From Catenulispora pinisilvae (GTDB taxonomy: Bacteria > Actinomycetota > Actinomycetes > Streptomycetales > Catenulisporaceae), in the NCBI RefSeq assembly GCF_015356865.1, contig NZ_JAAFZA010000087.1:1-38425 (forward strand): a stretch of DNA of 38,425 bases. Direction: 5' to 3'. A program made the translations under genes and the position numbers. Positions within the stretch are counted from its first letter, which is position 1; each line of letters starts with the position of its first letter. The notes under the pieces are model-generated. The model made no database searches and was not told where the DNA came from. It saw nothing but the letters and a program-made list of their open reading frames with translations. Below are positions 1 through 8,775 of this stretch, piece after piece.

Positions 1-10
1 CTCCCCACCC

Positions 11-394
11 CTACCACCCAATAGCCCGCCGATCATCCTCCGACTCCCGAAACCGCAGCCGCGTGGCGTGCAGCCACCGATCCAGCTGCGCCGCCAGCAG
101 GTCCCGCGACTCGGCGTACGTGTCCAGAGCTCCCGCGCACACCCGATCCGCGGCCGCCAGTCGGCTGCGTGTTTCGGCGATCGTGAGTGGGTCGCCTACT
201 TGCTCGGCTACGCGGAGGCGGGCCGTGAGGCGTTCTCGGACGCGGGTGCAGATCTCCACCGCGACCTGGGCCTCGTACTCGGCCGCCACCAGTTGGCCGA
301 TCCAGGCGTCGCTCACCGCCTGTTCGGCGCTGCGGACGGCGGCTCGCTGGGCGGCGCCGGTCGTCGACTGGCGGGCGCTGGTCCAGTCCTCCAT
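11..394 (-). CDS. Small helical protein of unknown function (127 aa)
   Basis: I do not recognise this family. The protein is almost entirely Ala/Arg/Glu-rich helix with no signal peptide, no membrane segment and two cysteines; residues about 15-115 could form a helical bundle or coiled coil. It is probably a real gene: the ATG is preceded by a strong ribosome binding site (GGGAGGTGA, about 5 nt upstream) and a complete stop (TAG) lies at 11-13. It is transcribed leftwards, in the same direction as the permease gene upstream of it but nearly 300 bp away, so it probably has its own promoter. No function is inferred. Confidence 0.6.
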   Translation of the reverse strand: MEDWTSARQSTTGAAQRAAVRSAEQAVSDAWIGQLVAAEYEAQVAVEICTRVRERLTARLRVAEQVGDPLTIAETRSRLAAADRVCAGALDTYAESRDLLAAQLDRWLHATRLRFRESEDDRRAIGW

Positions 395-602
395 GTGTTG
401 TCACCTCCCTGTTGCGCCTTCGAACACTGACGGGTGGGAAGACCGTCGTCAAGGCGCCATGTCTTTCGGGTGACCATTCTGTCGAAACCGAAACGGGGAA
501 GGTGGGAAATCCCGGCTGTCGGACTGGGATCTTGCCGATCGGACGGACTGGTTGCCGGTATAAACAGAGTCCTGATGCCCTCGGGCAGTGCCAGGGGCAT
601 CA

Positions 603-682
603 GGCGGCAGATCAGGCAGAGCAGGTGGCAGATCGGGCGGAGCAGGCAGATCGGGCGGAGCAGGCGGCAGCTAAGGCAGCAG
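603..682. repeat. Tandem repeat just downstream of the permease stop codon
   Basis: About four imperfect units of 18-21 bp built on GGCAGATCGGGCGGAGCA lie a few bases beyond the permease stop (687-689, minus strand). The rest of the 395-686 gap holds only the upstream region of the 127-aa gene; I see no other gene there. Confidence 0.75.
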
Positions 683-686
683 AGCC

Positions 687-2168
687 CTACTCGCCCCGCC
701 CCACCCGCTTCCGGCTGTACCCGAAGTACACGAACAGCCCGACCACCATCCACACCCCGAACCGGATCCAGGTGTCCACCGGCAGATTCAGCATCAGCCA
801 CAGGCACGCCAGGATCGCCGCGATCGGCACGTAGGGCACCCCGGGCGTGCGGAAGGCGCGGGGCAGATCGGGCCGCGTCCGTCGCAGGATGATGACCCCG
901 AGCGAGACCAGCATGAACGCCGCCAGGGTGCCGATGTTCACCAGCTCGGCCAGCGCCTTGAGCGGGATGACGGCGGCGAAGCAGGCGACGACCAGGCCCA
1001 GCAGGATCGTGGACCGGTAGGGCGTCTGGAACCGGGGGTGGACCCGGGAGAAGGCCCGGGGGAGCAGTCCGTCGCGGCTCATGGCGAAGAACACCCGGGA
1101 CTGGCCCATGAGCAGCAGCAGGGTGACCGACGTGAGTCCGGCGACCGCCCCGGCGCTGATGAAGCCGCTGAGCCAGTGCGCGCCGGTGGCGTTGAAGGCG
1201 TCGGCCAGCGGTGCCTTCTCCGACAAGTTCGTGTACTTCTGCATCCCGGTGACGACCAGGGTCACGCTCACATACAGCACCGTGCACACCGCCAGTGAGG
1301 CCAGGATGCCGCGCGGCAGGTCCCGCTGCGGCTTCTTCACCTCCTCGGCGGCGGTGGCGACGACGTCGAACCCGATGAAGGCGAAGAACACGACCGCCGC
1401 CGCGGTGAAGATGCCCATCACGCCGAAGGAGCCGGGGGCGAATCCCAGGTGCTGGATGAGCGGTTGTGCGCCGCCGGAGGAGGTGCTGGTGCCCTTGCTC
1501 GTCGGCGGGATGAACGGCTTGTAGTTCGAACCCTTGATGAAGAACGCCCCGGCGATGATGACCAGCAGCACCACCGCCACCTTCACCGCGACGATCAGGG
1601 TCGTGAACCGGGCCGACTGCTTGACCCCGACCACCAGTAGCGCGGTCATCGCCAGCACCAGTACCGCCGCCGGCAGGTTCAGCCCCCAGTGGCTGTCGGT
1701 GCCGCCGCCGATCGAGGTGGGCACGTGGATGCCGATGTCGGCCAGGAAGGTCTGGATGTATCCGGACCAGCCGACCGCGACCACCGCCGCCCCCAGCGCG
1801 AGTTCCAGGATCAGGTCCCAGCCGATGAGCCAGGCCGGGAACTCGCCGAGCGCGGCGTAGGAGAAGGTGTAGGCGGAACCCGCGACCGGGACCGTCGAGG
1901 CGAACTCGGCGTAGCACAGCGCGGCCAGGCCGCAGACGACGGCGGCCACGGCGAACGACAGCGCGACCGCCGGCCCGGCGTAGTCCTTCGCGGCGGTTCC
2001 GGTCAGGACGAAGATCCCGGTGCCGATGATGACGCCGACGCCGTAGACGGTCAGATCCAATGCCGACAGCTCGCGTCTGAGACTGTGCTCGCCGGAACTG
2101 GTGTCGCTGATGGTGTCTTCGATGCTTTTGGTCCGGAACAGGCCTTTCGTCGCGTTCTGAGTCTTCAT
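687..2168 (-). CDS. APC-family amino acid permease (cationic amino acid transporter type)
   Basis: This 493-aa cytoplasmic-membrane protein most likely imports or exchanges an amino acid. The APC superfamily signature is clear: after a soluble N-terminus of about 30 residues, TM1 contains VGVIIGTGIFVLTG (about 42-55), followed by the conserved CYAEFAS segment in TM3, a WDLILE segment near residue 118, and about 12 further hydrophobic stretches. The IGTGIF motif in TM1 forms the substrate site in this superfamily. Length and the TM1 sequence match the YfnA/CAT group of basic or branched amino acid transporters, but substrate cannot be read from sequence. The ATG has no clear Shine-Dalgarno sequence. 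The gene is divergent from the ProP-like symporter across 178 bp, so the two may share a regulatory region. Confidence 0.9.
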   Translation of the reverse strand: MKTQNATKGLFRTKSIEDTISDTSSGEHSLRRELSALDLTVYGVGVIIGTGIFVLTGTAAKDYAGPAVALSFAVAAVVCGLAALCYAEFASTVPVAGSAYTFSYAALGEFPAWLIGWDLILELALGAAVVAVGWSGYIQTFLADIGIHVPTSIGGGTDSHWGLNLPAAVLVLAMTALLVVGVKQSARFTTLIVAVKVAVVLLVIIAGAFFIKGSNYKPFIPPTSKGTSTSSGGAQPLIQHLGFAPGSFGVMGIFTAAAVVFFAFIGFDVVATAAEEVKKPQRDLPRGILASLAVCTVLYVSVTLVVTGMQKYTNLSEKAPLADAFNATGAHWLSGFISAGAVAGLTSVTLLLLMGQSRVFFAMSRDGLLPRAFSRVHPRFQTPYRSTILLGLVVACFAAVIPLKALAELVNIGTLAAFMLVSLGVIILRRTRPDLPRAFRTPGVPYVPIAAILACLWLMLNLPVDTWIRFGVWMVVGLFVYFGYSRKRVGRGE

Positions 2169-2346
2169 AGCCGACCGGCTACCCGCTATTTCGGATGACT
2201 ATCATCCCGGCGTGGTTCAGGAACTCGAGGAAATCGGTTCGTTTGTCCCGGCGCATCCCGGGCACCGGGGGCAGAACGCCCGCGAACCTGCAAGACACCG
2301 ACCCCTGGCGCTATGTGCTCCGGTGGTAGCAAGGAGATGACTGTCT

Positions 2347-3711
2347 GTGAGTGAAGTCGCCAAGAAACCGACCGATTCCCAGCCCGCCGAACGCGCGCCG
2401 GTGCCGCCCTCCATGGTCCGCAAGGCCGTGGTCGCCTCGGCGATGGGCAACGCCATGGAATGGTTCGACTACGGTGTCTTCACCTCCGGAACGATCACCG
2501 GGGTCATCGGACGGGTGTTCTTCCCGGGCGACTCCAACGCGGTCCTGAAATCCCTGGCCCTGGTGGCGGTCGGCTTCATCGTGCGCCCGTTCGGCGGGGC
2601 GTTCTTCGGCCCGCTCGGGGACAAGATCGGCCGCAAGAAGGTCCTGGCCGTCACCATCTTGACGATGTCGATGTGCACCTTCCTGGTCGGCGTGCTGCCC
2701 ACCTACGCCGCGATCGGCCTGGCCGCGCCGATCATCCTGCTGGCGTTGCGCCTGATCCAGGGCTTCTCCACCGGCGGCGAATACGGCGGCGCGGCGACCT
2801 TCATCGCCGAGTACGCCCCGACCAAGCGCCGTGGCTTCTACGGGTCCTTCCTCGAAGTCGGCACCCTGACCGGCTACGTCCTGGGCAACAGCCTGGTCCT
2901 GATCGTCAGCCTGAGCGTGGGCAGCTCGGCGATGGACTCCTGGGGTTGGCGCATCCCGTTCCTGCTCGCCCTGCCGATGGGCCTGATCGGCCTGTACCTG
3001 CGCGAACGCCTCGACGACCCGCCGGCCTTCCGCGCCCTGGTGGAGAAGGACGGCGAGCCGGACAAGATCCCGCTGCTGGAGACCCTGCACGGCTACTGGC
3101 CGATGATCCTGAACCTGGTCGGCATCGTCATCCTGCTCAACGTCGCCGACTACATGCTCCTGACCACGATGCCCTCCTACTTCACCGAGCACCTGAAGAT
3201 CAGCGACAACACCGCGACCGTCATCATCATCGCGGTCGAACTCGGCCAGATGGCGCTGCTGGTCCCGCTCGGCGCGCTGTCCGACCGGATCGGCCGCAAA
3301 CCCCTGCTGAAGGCCTCGGCGATCGGCTACCTGGTGCTCAGCTACCCGGCGATCCGCCTGATGCAGGCCGGCCACCTCTACACCCTGGTCATCGGCTTCG
3401 CCGTGGTCGCCTTCCTGCTGGCGCTGATCCTGGCGGTGATCGGCTCCACCTTCCCGGCGATGTTCCCGACCCACGTCCGCTACGGCGCCTTCGCGATCGG
3501 CTACAACGTCTCGACCTCGGTGTTCGGCGGCACCGCCGGGGTGGTCACCGAATTCCTCATCAACCACACCGGCGACAAGAACTGGCCGGCGTACTACCTG
3601 ATGATCGCCGCCGCGATCGCGGTCGTCCCGATCTGGATGCTGCCGGAGACCGCCGGGGTGCCGATCGCGAAGATCGACGCCGAGGACGAGGCGGCGTTGC
3701 AGGCCGCTTAG
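2347..3711 (+). CDS. MFS metabolite:H+ symporter, ProP/MHS family
   Basis: A 454-aa twelve-helix major facilitator of the metabolite:H+ symporter type, which includes the osmoprotectant importer ProP and the shikimate and citrate transporters. MHS hallmarks are visible: AMGNAMEWFDYGVF in TM1 (about residues 31-44), the loop 2-3 motif GDKIGRKK near residue 91, RLIQGFSTGGEYGGA around 136-150, and the repeated loop DRIGRKP near residue 313. The translation start is GTG, chosen because AAGGAG (2331-2336) precedes it at 10 nt. The long C-terminal coiled coil of E. coli ProP is absent, so osmotic sensing of that type is not supported. Glycine betaine/proline or an organic acid are both possible substrates. 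It converges on the CYTH gene with only 29 bp between their stops. Confidence 0.88.
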   Translation: MSEVAKKPTDSQPAERAPVPPSMVRKAVVASAMGNAMEWFDYGVFTSGTITGVIGRVFFPGDSNAVLKSLALVAVGFIVRPFGGAFFGPLGDKIGRKKVLAVTILTMSMCTFLVGVLPTYAAIGLAAPIILLALRLIQGFSTGGEYGGAATFIAEYAPTKRRGFYGSFLEVGTLTGYVLGNSLVLIVSLSVGSSAMDSWGWRIPFLLALPMGLIGLYLRERLDDPPAFRALVEKDGEPDKIPLLETLHGYWPMILNLVGIVILLNVADYMLLTTMPSYFTEHLKISDNTATVIIIAVELGQMALLVPLGALSDRIGRKPLLKASAIGYLVLSYPAIRLMQAGHLYTLVIGFAVVAFLLALILAVIGSTFPAMFPTHVRYGAFAIGYNVSTSVFGGTAGVVTEFLINHTGDKNWPAYYLMIAAAIAVVPIWMLPETAGVPIAKIDAEDEAALQAA

Positions 3712-3740
3712 CTGCGGGGACGGGAACGCTACCGCCCAGC

Positions 3741-4526
3741 TCACCGTCGCGTGAAGTAGTCCAGCGTGCTGTCGGCCTTGGTCGGGCACGGACCGGACTG
3801 CGCGATCGCGTGCCGGTCCAGGAACGCCTTCGCCTGCGCGGCGGTCTGGAGCAGATCCGCCGACCCGCACCGGGTCGACACCTCCATCAGCCGCGAGCCG
3901 TCCGGATAGATCCACTCCTGGAGTTCCAGCCCCCGGCCGGGTCCGTCCTGGCCGGGCCGGGTGCGGCGCACCTCGACCGGGCCCAAGGGCTGGAGGTCGT
4001 CGACGGTGAGCACGCCGTGCAGCCGGCTGTCGATCAGTGCCAGCTGCTGGTCGGAGAACAGGGTCCGCAGCTGGTTGCGGCCGTGGACGGCGCGCTCGAC
4101 GGCGTGCCGGCGCAGTCGGCGCTTGAGGCTGCCGGAGGCGATGAAGCTGTCGGGGGTCACGTCCACCTCGACGGTGAAGTCGTCCCGGCGGCGCAGGGCG
4201 GGCGGCACCGCGTCGGGGTCGATCGGGCGCAGCTTGACCACCGAGTCCGGCCGCTGGCCGCCGCGCACCCGGGCCAGCACGCCCTGCCCGCGCAGCGTCA
4301 GATCGGCGGTGTCGAGATAGTACACGGTCCGGATCCGCTTGGCGCCGACCTCCAGCAGCGTGCGCACCGCCGCGTGGGATTCCTCGGCCACGGCGAATTT
4401 CAGTTCCACCTGCCCGACCTCCTGGACCAGCGTGAACATCCGGTCCAGATCGTCGCTGGCCATCCGCCAAGCCCGTGGGGCGGCTTTGCGTCCCGACTTC
4501 TTCGAAGCCTTCAGCGTCGCTCCCAC
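3741..4526 (-). CDS. CYTH-domain protein (triphosphate tunnel metalloenzyme family)
   Basis: The 261-aa protein carries a CYTH-type beta-tunnel domain, as found in class IV adenylyl cyclases, thiamine triphosphatases and inorganic triphosphatases. Visible core elements are VELKF (about residues 40-44), RTVYYLDTADLTLRGQGVLARVR (the strand pair with the conserved YxDT and RxR), SVVKLRP and a basic R-rich segment near 135-150. The usual EXEXK motif reads QVELK here, so its first acidic metal ligand is replaced by Gln; catalytic activity is therefore uncertain. The GTG start is supported by AGGGAG 8 nt upstream; a methionine at residue 22 is an alternative. It diverges from the MgtC-like gene across 127 bp. 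Confidence 0.8.
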   Translation of the reverse strand: MGATLKASKKSGRKAAPRAWRMASDDLDRMFTLVQEVGQVELKFAVAEESHAAVRTLLEVGAKRIRTVYYLDTADLTLRGQGVLARVRGGQRPDSVVKLRPIDPDAVPPALRRRDDFTVEVDVTPDSFIASGSLKRRLRRHAVERAVHGRNQLRTLFSDQQLALIDSRLHGVLTVDDLQPLGPVEVRRTRPGQDGPGRGLELQEWIYPDGSRLMEVSTRCGSADLLQTAAQAKAFLDRHAIAQSGPCPTKADSTLDYFTRR

Positions 4527-4653
4527 CTCCCCGTCTCCCTATCGCCGTCCGAGGCTGGACGACGCACAAAGGCTCCATTATGCGCGATCACCGTTCAACA
4601 TTCGAGTCCTGACGCTCACTGACGCGTCCGGCGAAGCAGGGCATGATGGCGGA

Positions 4654-5454
4654 ATGAGTACATCGATCTTGTGGGAGGAACCGACGGGCCAAGGCTGGAC
4701 CCAGGTCGGCGAACTGGCTGTGGCGCTGGTCCTGTCCTCGGCGATCGGACTGGAGCGGGAGATCCGGCAGAAGGCCGCCGGCCTGCGCACTTACACGATC
4801 GTGGGGCTCGGGGCGGCGTTGTTCGTGCTGGTGAGCAAATACGGCTTCACGGACGTGCTCAGCCCGGGCCGGGTGGTCGTCGACCCCTCGCGGGTCGCCG
4901 CGCAGATCGTCTCCGGCCTGGGCTTCATCGGCGGCGGTGTGATCTTCATGCGCCGCGACACCGTCCGCGGCCTCACCACGGCCGCCGCGCTCTGGCTGAC
5001 GGCCGGCGTCGGCGCGGCGGCCGGTGCGGGGCTGGGCCTGCTCGCGCTCCTCACCACGGTCGGCTATTTCGTGGTGGCGTACGCCCTGCGCCCGCTCACC
5101 CACTGGATGCCCGCGCTCCGCACACCTCCGGTGACCTACCGCATCGAATACCTCGACGGCAGAGGACTGCTCCGCACGGTCCTCGACGTCTGCACCGGCG
5201 CGGGCTTCTTCGTCGCGTCGTTCAGCGGCACCGGCCGCCACGACCACTCCGACAGCCGCGACCTCGAAGCGCCCGAAGCCTCCGATGCGTCCAATGTGTC
5301 CAATGTGTCCAAAGCCGGCCGACCGGACCGGACGGTCGAGGTCGTGCTGACGCTGCACGGCCGCGGCAACGTCAACGACCTGACCGAACAGCTGGTCGCC
5401 ACCTCCGGGATCGTCGCCGTCGCCTACAACCGCGCCGACGACGAGTTCTCCTGA
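4654..5454 (+). CDS. MgtC/SapB-family membrane protein
   Basis: The 266-aa inner-membrane protein has the complete MgtC/SapB core. Residues about 17-150 contain ELAVALVLSSAIGLEREIRQKAAGLRTYTIV-type sequence (the GLERE...GLRT signature), a LGFIGGGVIFMRR segment, then GLTTAAALWLTAGVG and two more hydrophobic helices. A cytoplasmic C-terminal domain (about 160-266) resembles the ACT-like tail of long MgtC proteins and has an inserted acidic linker with a small SNVSNVSK duplication. MgtC proteins support growth at low Mg2+ and modulate membrane energetics; transport itself is not proven for the family. The ATG at 4654 gives a protein starting MSTSILWEE just before TM1; the frame stays open further upstream but without MgtC homology. 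The last 31 bp overlap the convergent rhamnosidase gene. Confidence 0.88.
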   Translation: MSTSILWEEPTGQGWTQVGELAVALVLSSAIGLEREIRQKAAGLRTYTIVGLGAALFVLVSKYGFTDVLSPGRVVVDPSRVAAQIVSGLGFIGGGVIFMRRDTVRGLTTAAALWLTAGVGAAAGAGLGLLALLTTVGYFVVAYALRPLTHWMPALRTPPVTYRIEYLDGRGLLRTVLDVCTGAGFFVASFSGTGRHDHSDSRDLEAPEASDASNVSNVSKAGRPDRTVEVVLTLHGRGNVNDLTEQLVATSGIVAVAYNRADDEFS

Positions 5455-8084
5455 TCGCGGGGGCAGCTGAAGCGGGACGTCCCCGATCCGGCGCCGAACA
5501 CCAGGCAGCCATCCTCCTGCCGCAGGTACTCGGCCCCTTCATAGCGGGTGCCGGCTGCCGTCTTGACCGGCAGCCAGATCTCGGCCGAGGTGTTCGGGGC
5601 CAGCGTGACCGCCAGCTTGAATCTGCCGTCCCGGTCGGTCCAGTGCGTGGCGACCGGGCCGTAGGGCGAAGTGAAGCGTGCGCGGGCCTCGTGCACTTCG
5701 CCGCCGGGACGCGGGCGGATGCGCAGGGTGCGGAAACCCGGTGCGGTAGCGGCGATTCCGGCGATGTTCGTGTACATCCACTCGCCGACCGAGCCGTAGG
5801 CGTAGTGGTTGAAGGAGTTCATCTCCTCGCTCTGGAAGCTCCCGTCCGGCTTGATGGAGTCCCAGCGCTCCCACATCGTGGTGGCGCCGCGCTCGATCGG
5901 GTAGCCCCAGCTGGGGAAGGTGCGCTGGTGCAGCAGGCGGTAGGCGACGTCAGTGCGGCCGGTCGCCGTGAGTACCGGCAGCAGCCGCGGGGTGCCGAGG
6001 AAGCCGGTGGACAGGTGCCAGTCGCGGGCCTCGATCAGATCGACGAGGCGGTCGGCGGCGGGGCCGCGGTCGGCTTCGGCGAGCAGGTCCATGGACAGCG
6101 CGAGGACGTATGCGGTCTGGGTGTCGCCGCGTATCCGGCCGCCTTCGGTGACGTAGGCGGTTCGGAAGGCGTTGCGCACGTCTTCGAACAGCTCCCGGAA
6201 CGGGTCGCCGTCCTCGCCCAAGACCTCGGCGATCCGCGCGGTCAGGTCGGCGCTGTGGGCGAAGTACGCGGTGGCGATGACGTCCTTCGGGGTCTCGTCG
6301 TCGATGTTCAGCCAGTCGCCGTAGACCGCGGCGGAGCGGATCAGCTCCTGGCTGGAAGCGCGCAGGTGGTCGATCCAGCGCACGATCGAGGACCAGGACT
6401 CCGCCAGGATCCGCCGGTCGCCGTAGGCCTGGTACAGCGCCCACGGCACCGTGACCCCGGCGTCGCCCCAGCCCGCGACCCCGTCGCCGACCGGGGCGTC
6501 GCCGACCGGGCCGAGGTGCGGCGCGGTGTCGGGGAAGATGCCCTCAGGGGACTGACTGTCCCGCAGGTCGGTGAGCCATTTGGTGAGGAAGCGCGCGGAT
6601 TCCATGATGGAGCAGGCTGTCGGGGCGAACACGTTGATGTCGCCGGTCCAGCCCAGCCGCTCGTCCCGGGCCGGGGTGTCGGTGGGTATGGACAGGAAGT
6701 TGCCGCGCTGGCCCCAGCGGATGTTGCTGTGCAGCTGGTTCAGCATCGGCACGTCGGTGGCGAAGTCGAGGGAGAACGGTGCGTCGGTTTGTAGCACCAC
6801 GCCGGTCACCGCAGACGCCGGGACAGCGCCGGGGTAGCCGCTGATCTCGACGTAGCGGAAGCCGTGGAAGGTGAAGCGCGGCTCGTAGGTTTCGAGGCCG
6901 TCGCCCTTCAGGGTGTATGTGTCGGTGGCCCGCGCCTTGCGTAGGTTGGCGGTGTAGCAGGTGCCGTCGGGGTTCAGTACCTCGGCGTAGCGCAGCGTTA
7001 TCGTGGTCCCGGCCGGGCCTTCGACGTGCAGCCGTATAGAGCCGACCATGTTCTGCCCGAGGTCGAGCACGAAGACGCCCGGCCGCGGCTCGGTGACGGT
7101 CCGTGCCGCCAGCTCTTCCACCGCCCGGATCGGTGCGTCGACCTGGGCCACGACCTGCGCGCTGGGGCGGGTGTCCGCGGTGTCCGCGGTGTCCAGGACG
7201 TCCACCGGCGACCAGCCGGAGTCATCGAACCCTGATCCGGTCCAGCCCGGGGTCGCCAACCGGGCGTCGTAGCTCTCGCCGTGCAACAGGTCGGCGGCGA
7301 CGATCGGGCCACGCGCCGCGGTCCAGCTCGTGTCGCTCACGTACCGCTGGGTCGTGCCGTCCTCGTACCCGACTTCCAGCTGCGCGAGGAGCGCGGGCCG
7401 CTCTCCGTAGTTCTGCGTGCCGTACCAAGCCACGGTCCCGGCGTACCAGCCCTCGGCCAGCTGCACGCCGATGGCGTTGGCGCCGCCGCCGATCAGGCCG
7501 GTCACATCATGGCTCTGATACTGAACGCGCCGCCGATAGTCGGTCCAGCCCGGCGCCAGCCGGTCACCGCCGACCCGCCGGCCGTTCAGGTGCACCTCAT
7601 ACAGTCCGAGCGCCGTGATGTAGAGCCGGGCCTGCGTGATCTGCTTGTCAGCGACCGAGAACCCGCGACGGAGCTGGGCGCAGGTGCCGAGCGACTCGGG
7701 CGCGGCGATCCATGAAGCAGACCACTGACTCTGCTCCATCAGCCCGGTTTCCCACCACGTCGGCGCGCTCCATTCCGAGGCCCGGCCCTCGTTGTCCCAG
7801 GCCCGAACCGACCAGTGGTACCGAGTACGCGGAGCCAGGGCAGGACCGTCGTAGGGCACGAGTACGGACTCTGACGACCGCACCCTCCCGCTGTCCCACA
7901 CATCGGCGGACGACAACCGGTCGGCGTCGGTGGCGACCCGAACCTGGTACGCGGTCTGCACCCGCCCGGGTTCCTGCGCGACCAGCGGCCACGTGAAGCG
8001 CGGACGCGCCACGTCCAGGCCCAGCGGACACGACGCGTATTCGACCGTGGGACCTGCCACGGCCCACTTGCTGGTGCTGGTCAT
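5424..8084 (-). CDS. GH78 alpha-L-rhamnosidase
   Basis: About 886 residues, the usual size for a multidomain glycoside hydrolase family 78 enzyme, which releases terminal L-rhamnose from plant or bacterial glycans. Order of domains: N-terminal fibronectin-like region (YQVRVATDADRL, WDSGRV), carbohydrate-binding-like beta domain (YITALGLYEVHLNGRRVG, LAPGWTDYRRRVQYQSHDVT), a second beta domain, then the (alpha/alpha)6 catalytic barrel beginning near PTDTPARDERLGWTGD (about residues 468-483), where the family's general acid lies, and a later TMWERWDS segment. A C-terminal beta sandwich follows. No signal peptide is visible, suggesting cytosolic action on imported glycosides. An ATG 63 nt upstream (8147) is also in frame, but it would place a candidate operator inside the gene, so Met at 8084 is preferred. 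Confidence 0.9.
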   Translation of the reverse strand: MTSTSKWAVAGPTVEYASCPLGLDVARPRFTWPLVAQEPGRVQTAYQVRVATDADRLSSADVWDSGRVRSSESVLVPYDGPALAPRTRYHWSVRAWDNEGRASEWSAPTWWETGLMEQSQWSASWIAAPESLGTCAQLRRGFSVADKQITQARLYITALGLYEVHLNGRRVGGDRLAPGWTDYRRRVQYQSHDVTGLIGGGANAIGVQLAEGWYAGTVAWYGTQNYGERPALLAQLEVGYEDGTTQRYVSDTSWTAARGPIVAADLLHGESYDARLATPGWTGSGFDDSGWSPVDVLDTADTADTRPSAQVVAQVDAPIRAVEELAARTVTEPRPGVFVLDLGQNMVGSIRLHVEGPAGTTITLRYAEVLNPDGTCYTANLRKARATDTYTLKGDGLETYEPRFTFHGFRYVEISGYPGAVPASAVTGVVLQTDAPFSLDFATDVPMLNQLHSNIRWGQRGNFLSIPTDTPARDERLGWTGDINVFAPTACSIMESARFLTKWLTDLRDSQSPEGIFPDTAPHLGPVGDAPVGDGVAGWGDAGVTVPWALYQAYGDRRILAESWSSIVRWIDHLRASSQELIRSAAVYGDWLNIDDETPKDVIATAYFAHSADLTARIAEVLGEDGDPFRELFEDVRNAFRTAYVTEGGRIRGDTQTAYVLALSMDLLAEADRGPAADRLVDLIEARDWHLSTGFLGTPRLLPVLTATGRTDVAYRLLHQRTFPSWGYPIERGATTMWERWDSIKPDGSFQSEEMNSFNHYAYGSVGEWMYTNIAGIAATAPGFRTLRIRPRPGGEVHEARARFTSPYGPVATHWTDRDGRFKLAVTLAPNTSAEIWLPVKTAAGTRYEGAEYLRQEDGCLVFGAGSGTSRFSCPRDQENSSSARL

Positions 8085-8106
8085 CACAGGATCGTAGACG
8101 ATAGGG

Positions 8107-8120
8107 ATCAAACGGTTAAG
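8107..8120. promoter_or_regulatory. Candidate LacI-family operator upstream of the rhamnosidase gene
   Basis: ATCAAACGGTTAAG matches the AANCGNTT core of LacI-family operators; the outer TG/CA bases do not match. It lies 23-36 nt upstream of the preferred rhamnosidase start. Actinomycete sugar-utilisation genes are commonly controlled by LacI-type repressors, but no such gene is adjacent. Confidence 0.3.
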
Positions 8121-8154
8121 GGACCGATCGTCTGGACCGATTCGCATCCCGCCC

Positions 8155-8184
8155 CTGGATATCGGACTCTGGACACCGTAAGCT
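8155..8184 (+). promoter_or_regulatory. Candidate leaderless promoter for the GNAT gene
   Basis: TAAGCT (8179-8184) fits the actinobacterial TANNNT -10 and ends 7 nt before the ATG at 8192, with CTGGAT 18 nt upstream as a weak -35. There is no Shine-Dalgarno sequence, so the mRNA could begin at the start codon. Confidence 0.35.
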
Positions 8185-8191
8185 CCTCGCC

Positions 8192-8680
8192 ATGCCCGGG
8201 ACCGTTACGTATGTCGAGATGGCCAGCCGCGACCAGTTCACGCCGAGCCCGCCGGTGCCGGGGCTGAGCCTGGACCGGCTCGAACCCGGCTCGCCACTGA
8301 TCTCCGAAGTGATGGCCGGGGTCGGCGCTCCGTACGGCTGGGAGAGCGCGCGGCGCGGCCCGCAGGAGTGGGTGACCTGGCTCGCCGGGAACTCCGGGCG
8401 GGACTTCTGGCTGCTGGCCCTGCACGGTGAGCCGGCCGGCATCGTGGTCTTCGACCCTCAGCCCGGCGGCGAGGTCGAGATCAAGACCTTCGGGCTGCTG
8501 CCGGCATTCGTGGGCAAGGGTTTCGGGGGCTACGCGTTGACGCTCGGCGTGGACCGGGCTTGGCGGTTGCTGCCGGAGGTGAGCAGGGTCTGGTTGCACA
8601 CGCAGACGTCCGACCATCCCCATGCCCTGTCGAACTATCACGGCCGGGGGTTCCGCACCTTCAAGACCGAACCGGCGTAA
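8192..8680 (+). CDS. GNAT-family N-acetyltransferase (162 aa)
   Basis: A single GNAT domain, transferring an acetyl group from acetyl-CoA to an unknown amine. The acetyl-CoA-binding motif A is visible as KTFGLLPAFVGKGFGGYA (about residues 99-116, a variant of Q/RxxGxG/A), followed by helix sequence LTLGVDRAWRL; WLHTQTSDHPHALSNYHGRGF near 135-155 is the usual motif B region, where the chain end and Asn-Tyr contact CoA. The first 40 residues are poorly conserved. It is monocistronic and divergent from the rhamnosidase gene. The substrate cannot be inferred; antibiotic, amino acid and protein acetyltransferases all share this fold. Confidence 0.82.
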   Translation: MPGTVTYVEMASRDQFTPSPPVPGLSLDRLEPGSPLISEVMAGVGAPYGWESARRGPQEWVTWLAGNSGRDFWLLALHGEPAGIVVFDPQPGGEVEIKTFGLLPAFVGKGFGGYALTLGVDRAWRLLPEVSRVWLHTQTSDHPHALSNYHGRGFRTFKTEPA

Positions 8681-8698
8681 TAGGCGGCGGCGTAAAGA

Positions 8699-8766
8699 CG
8701 GCGTGCCCGCCGCGGGGGAGCGAACGAAGCCCATTGTGACTGCGGTCTTCGAGAACGGGCACGCCG
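8699..8766. terminator. Candidate bidirectional terminator between GNAT and SOD genes
   Basis: An 11-bp perfect inverted repeat (CGGCGTGCCCG at 8699-8709 and CGGGCACGCCG at 8756-8766) lies in the 95-bp gap between two convergent stop codons. The loop is long (46 nt) and there is no T tract, so it could act as a hairpin for both strands but efficiency is unknown. Confidence 0.45.
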
Positions 8767-8775
8767 GGTTCGGGG

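Noticed and set aside
2311-4622. Very long open frames on both strands overlapping the ProP-like and CYTH genes
   Set aside because: They read through as shadows of high-GC coding sequence, with Arg/Pro/Gly-rich translations and no homology; the ProP and CYTH frames have clear motifs.
4527-4653. Magnesium riboswitch ahead of the MgtC-like gene
   Set aside because: The 127-bp region shows no long conserved helices recognisable by eye and is shared with a divergent gene.
4671-6794. A 700-residue plus-strand frame across the MgtC and rhamnosidase genes
   Set aside because: It runs through two unrelated genes in opposite directions and has shadow-type composition.
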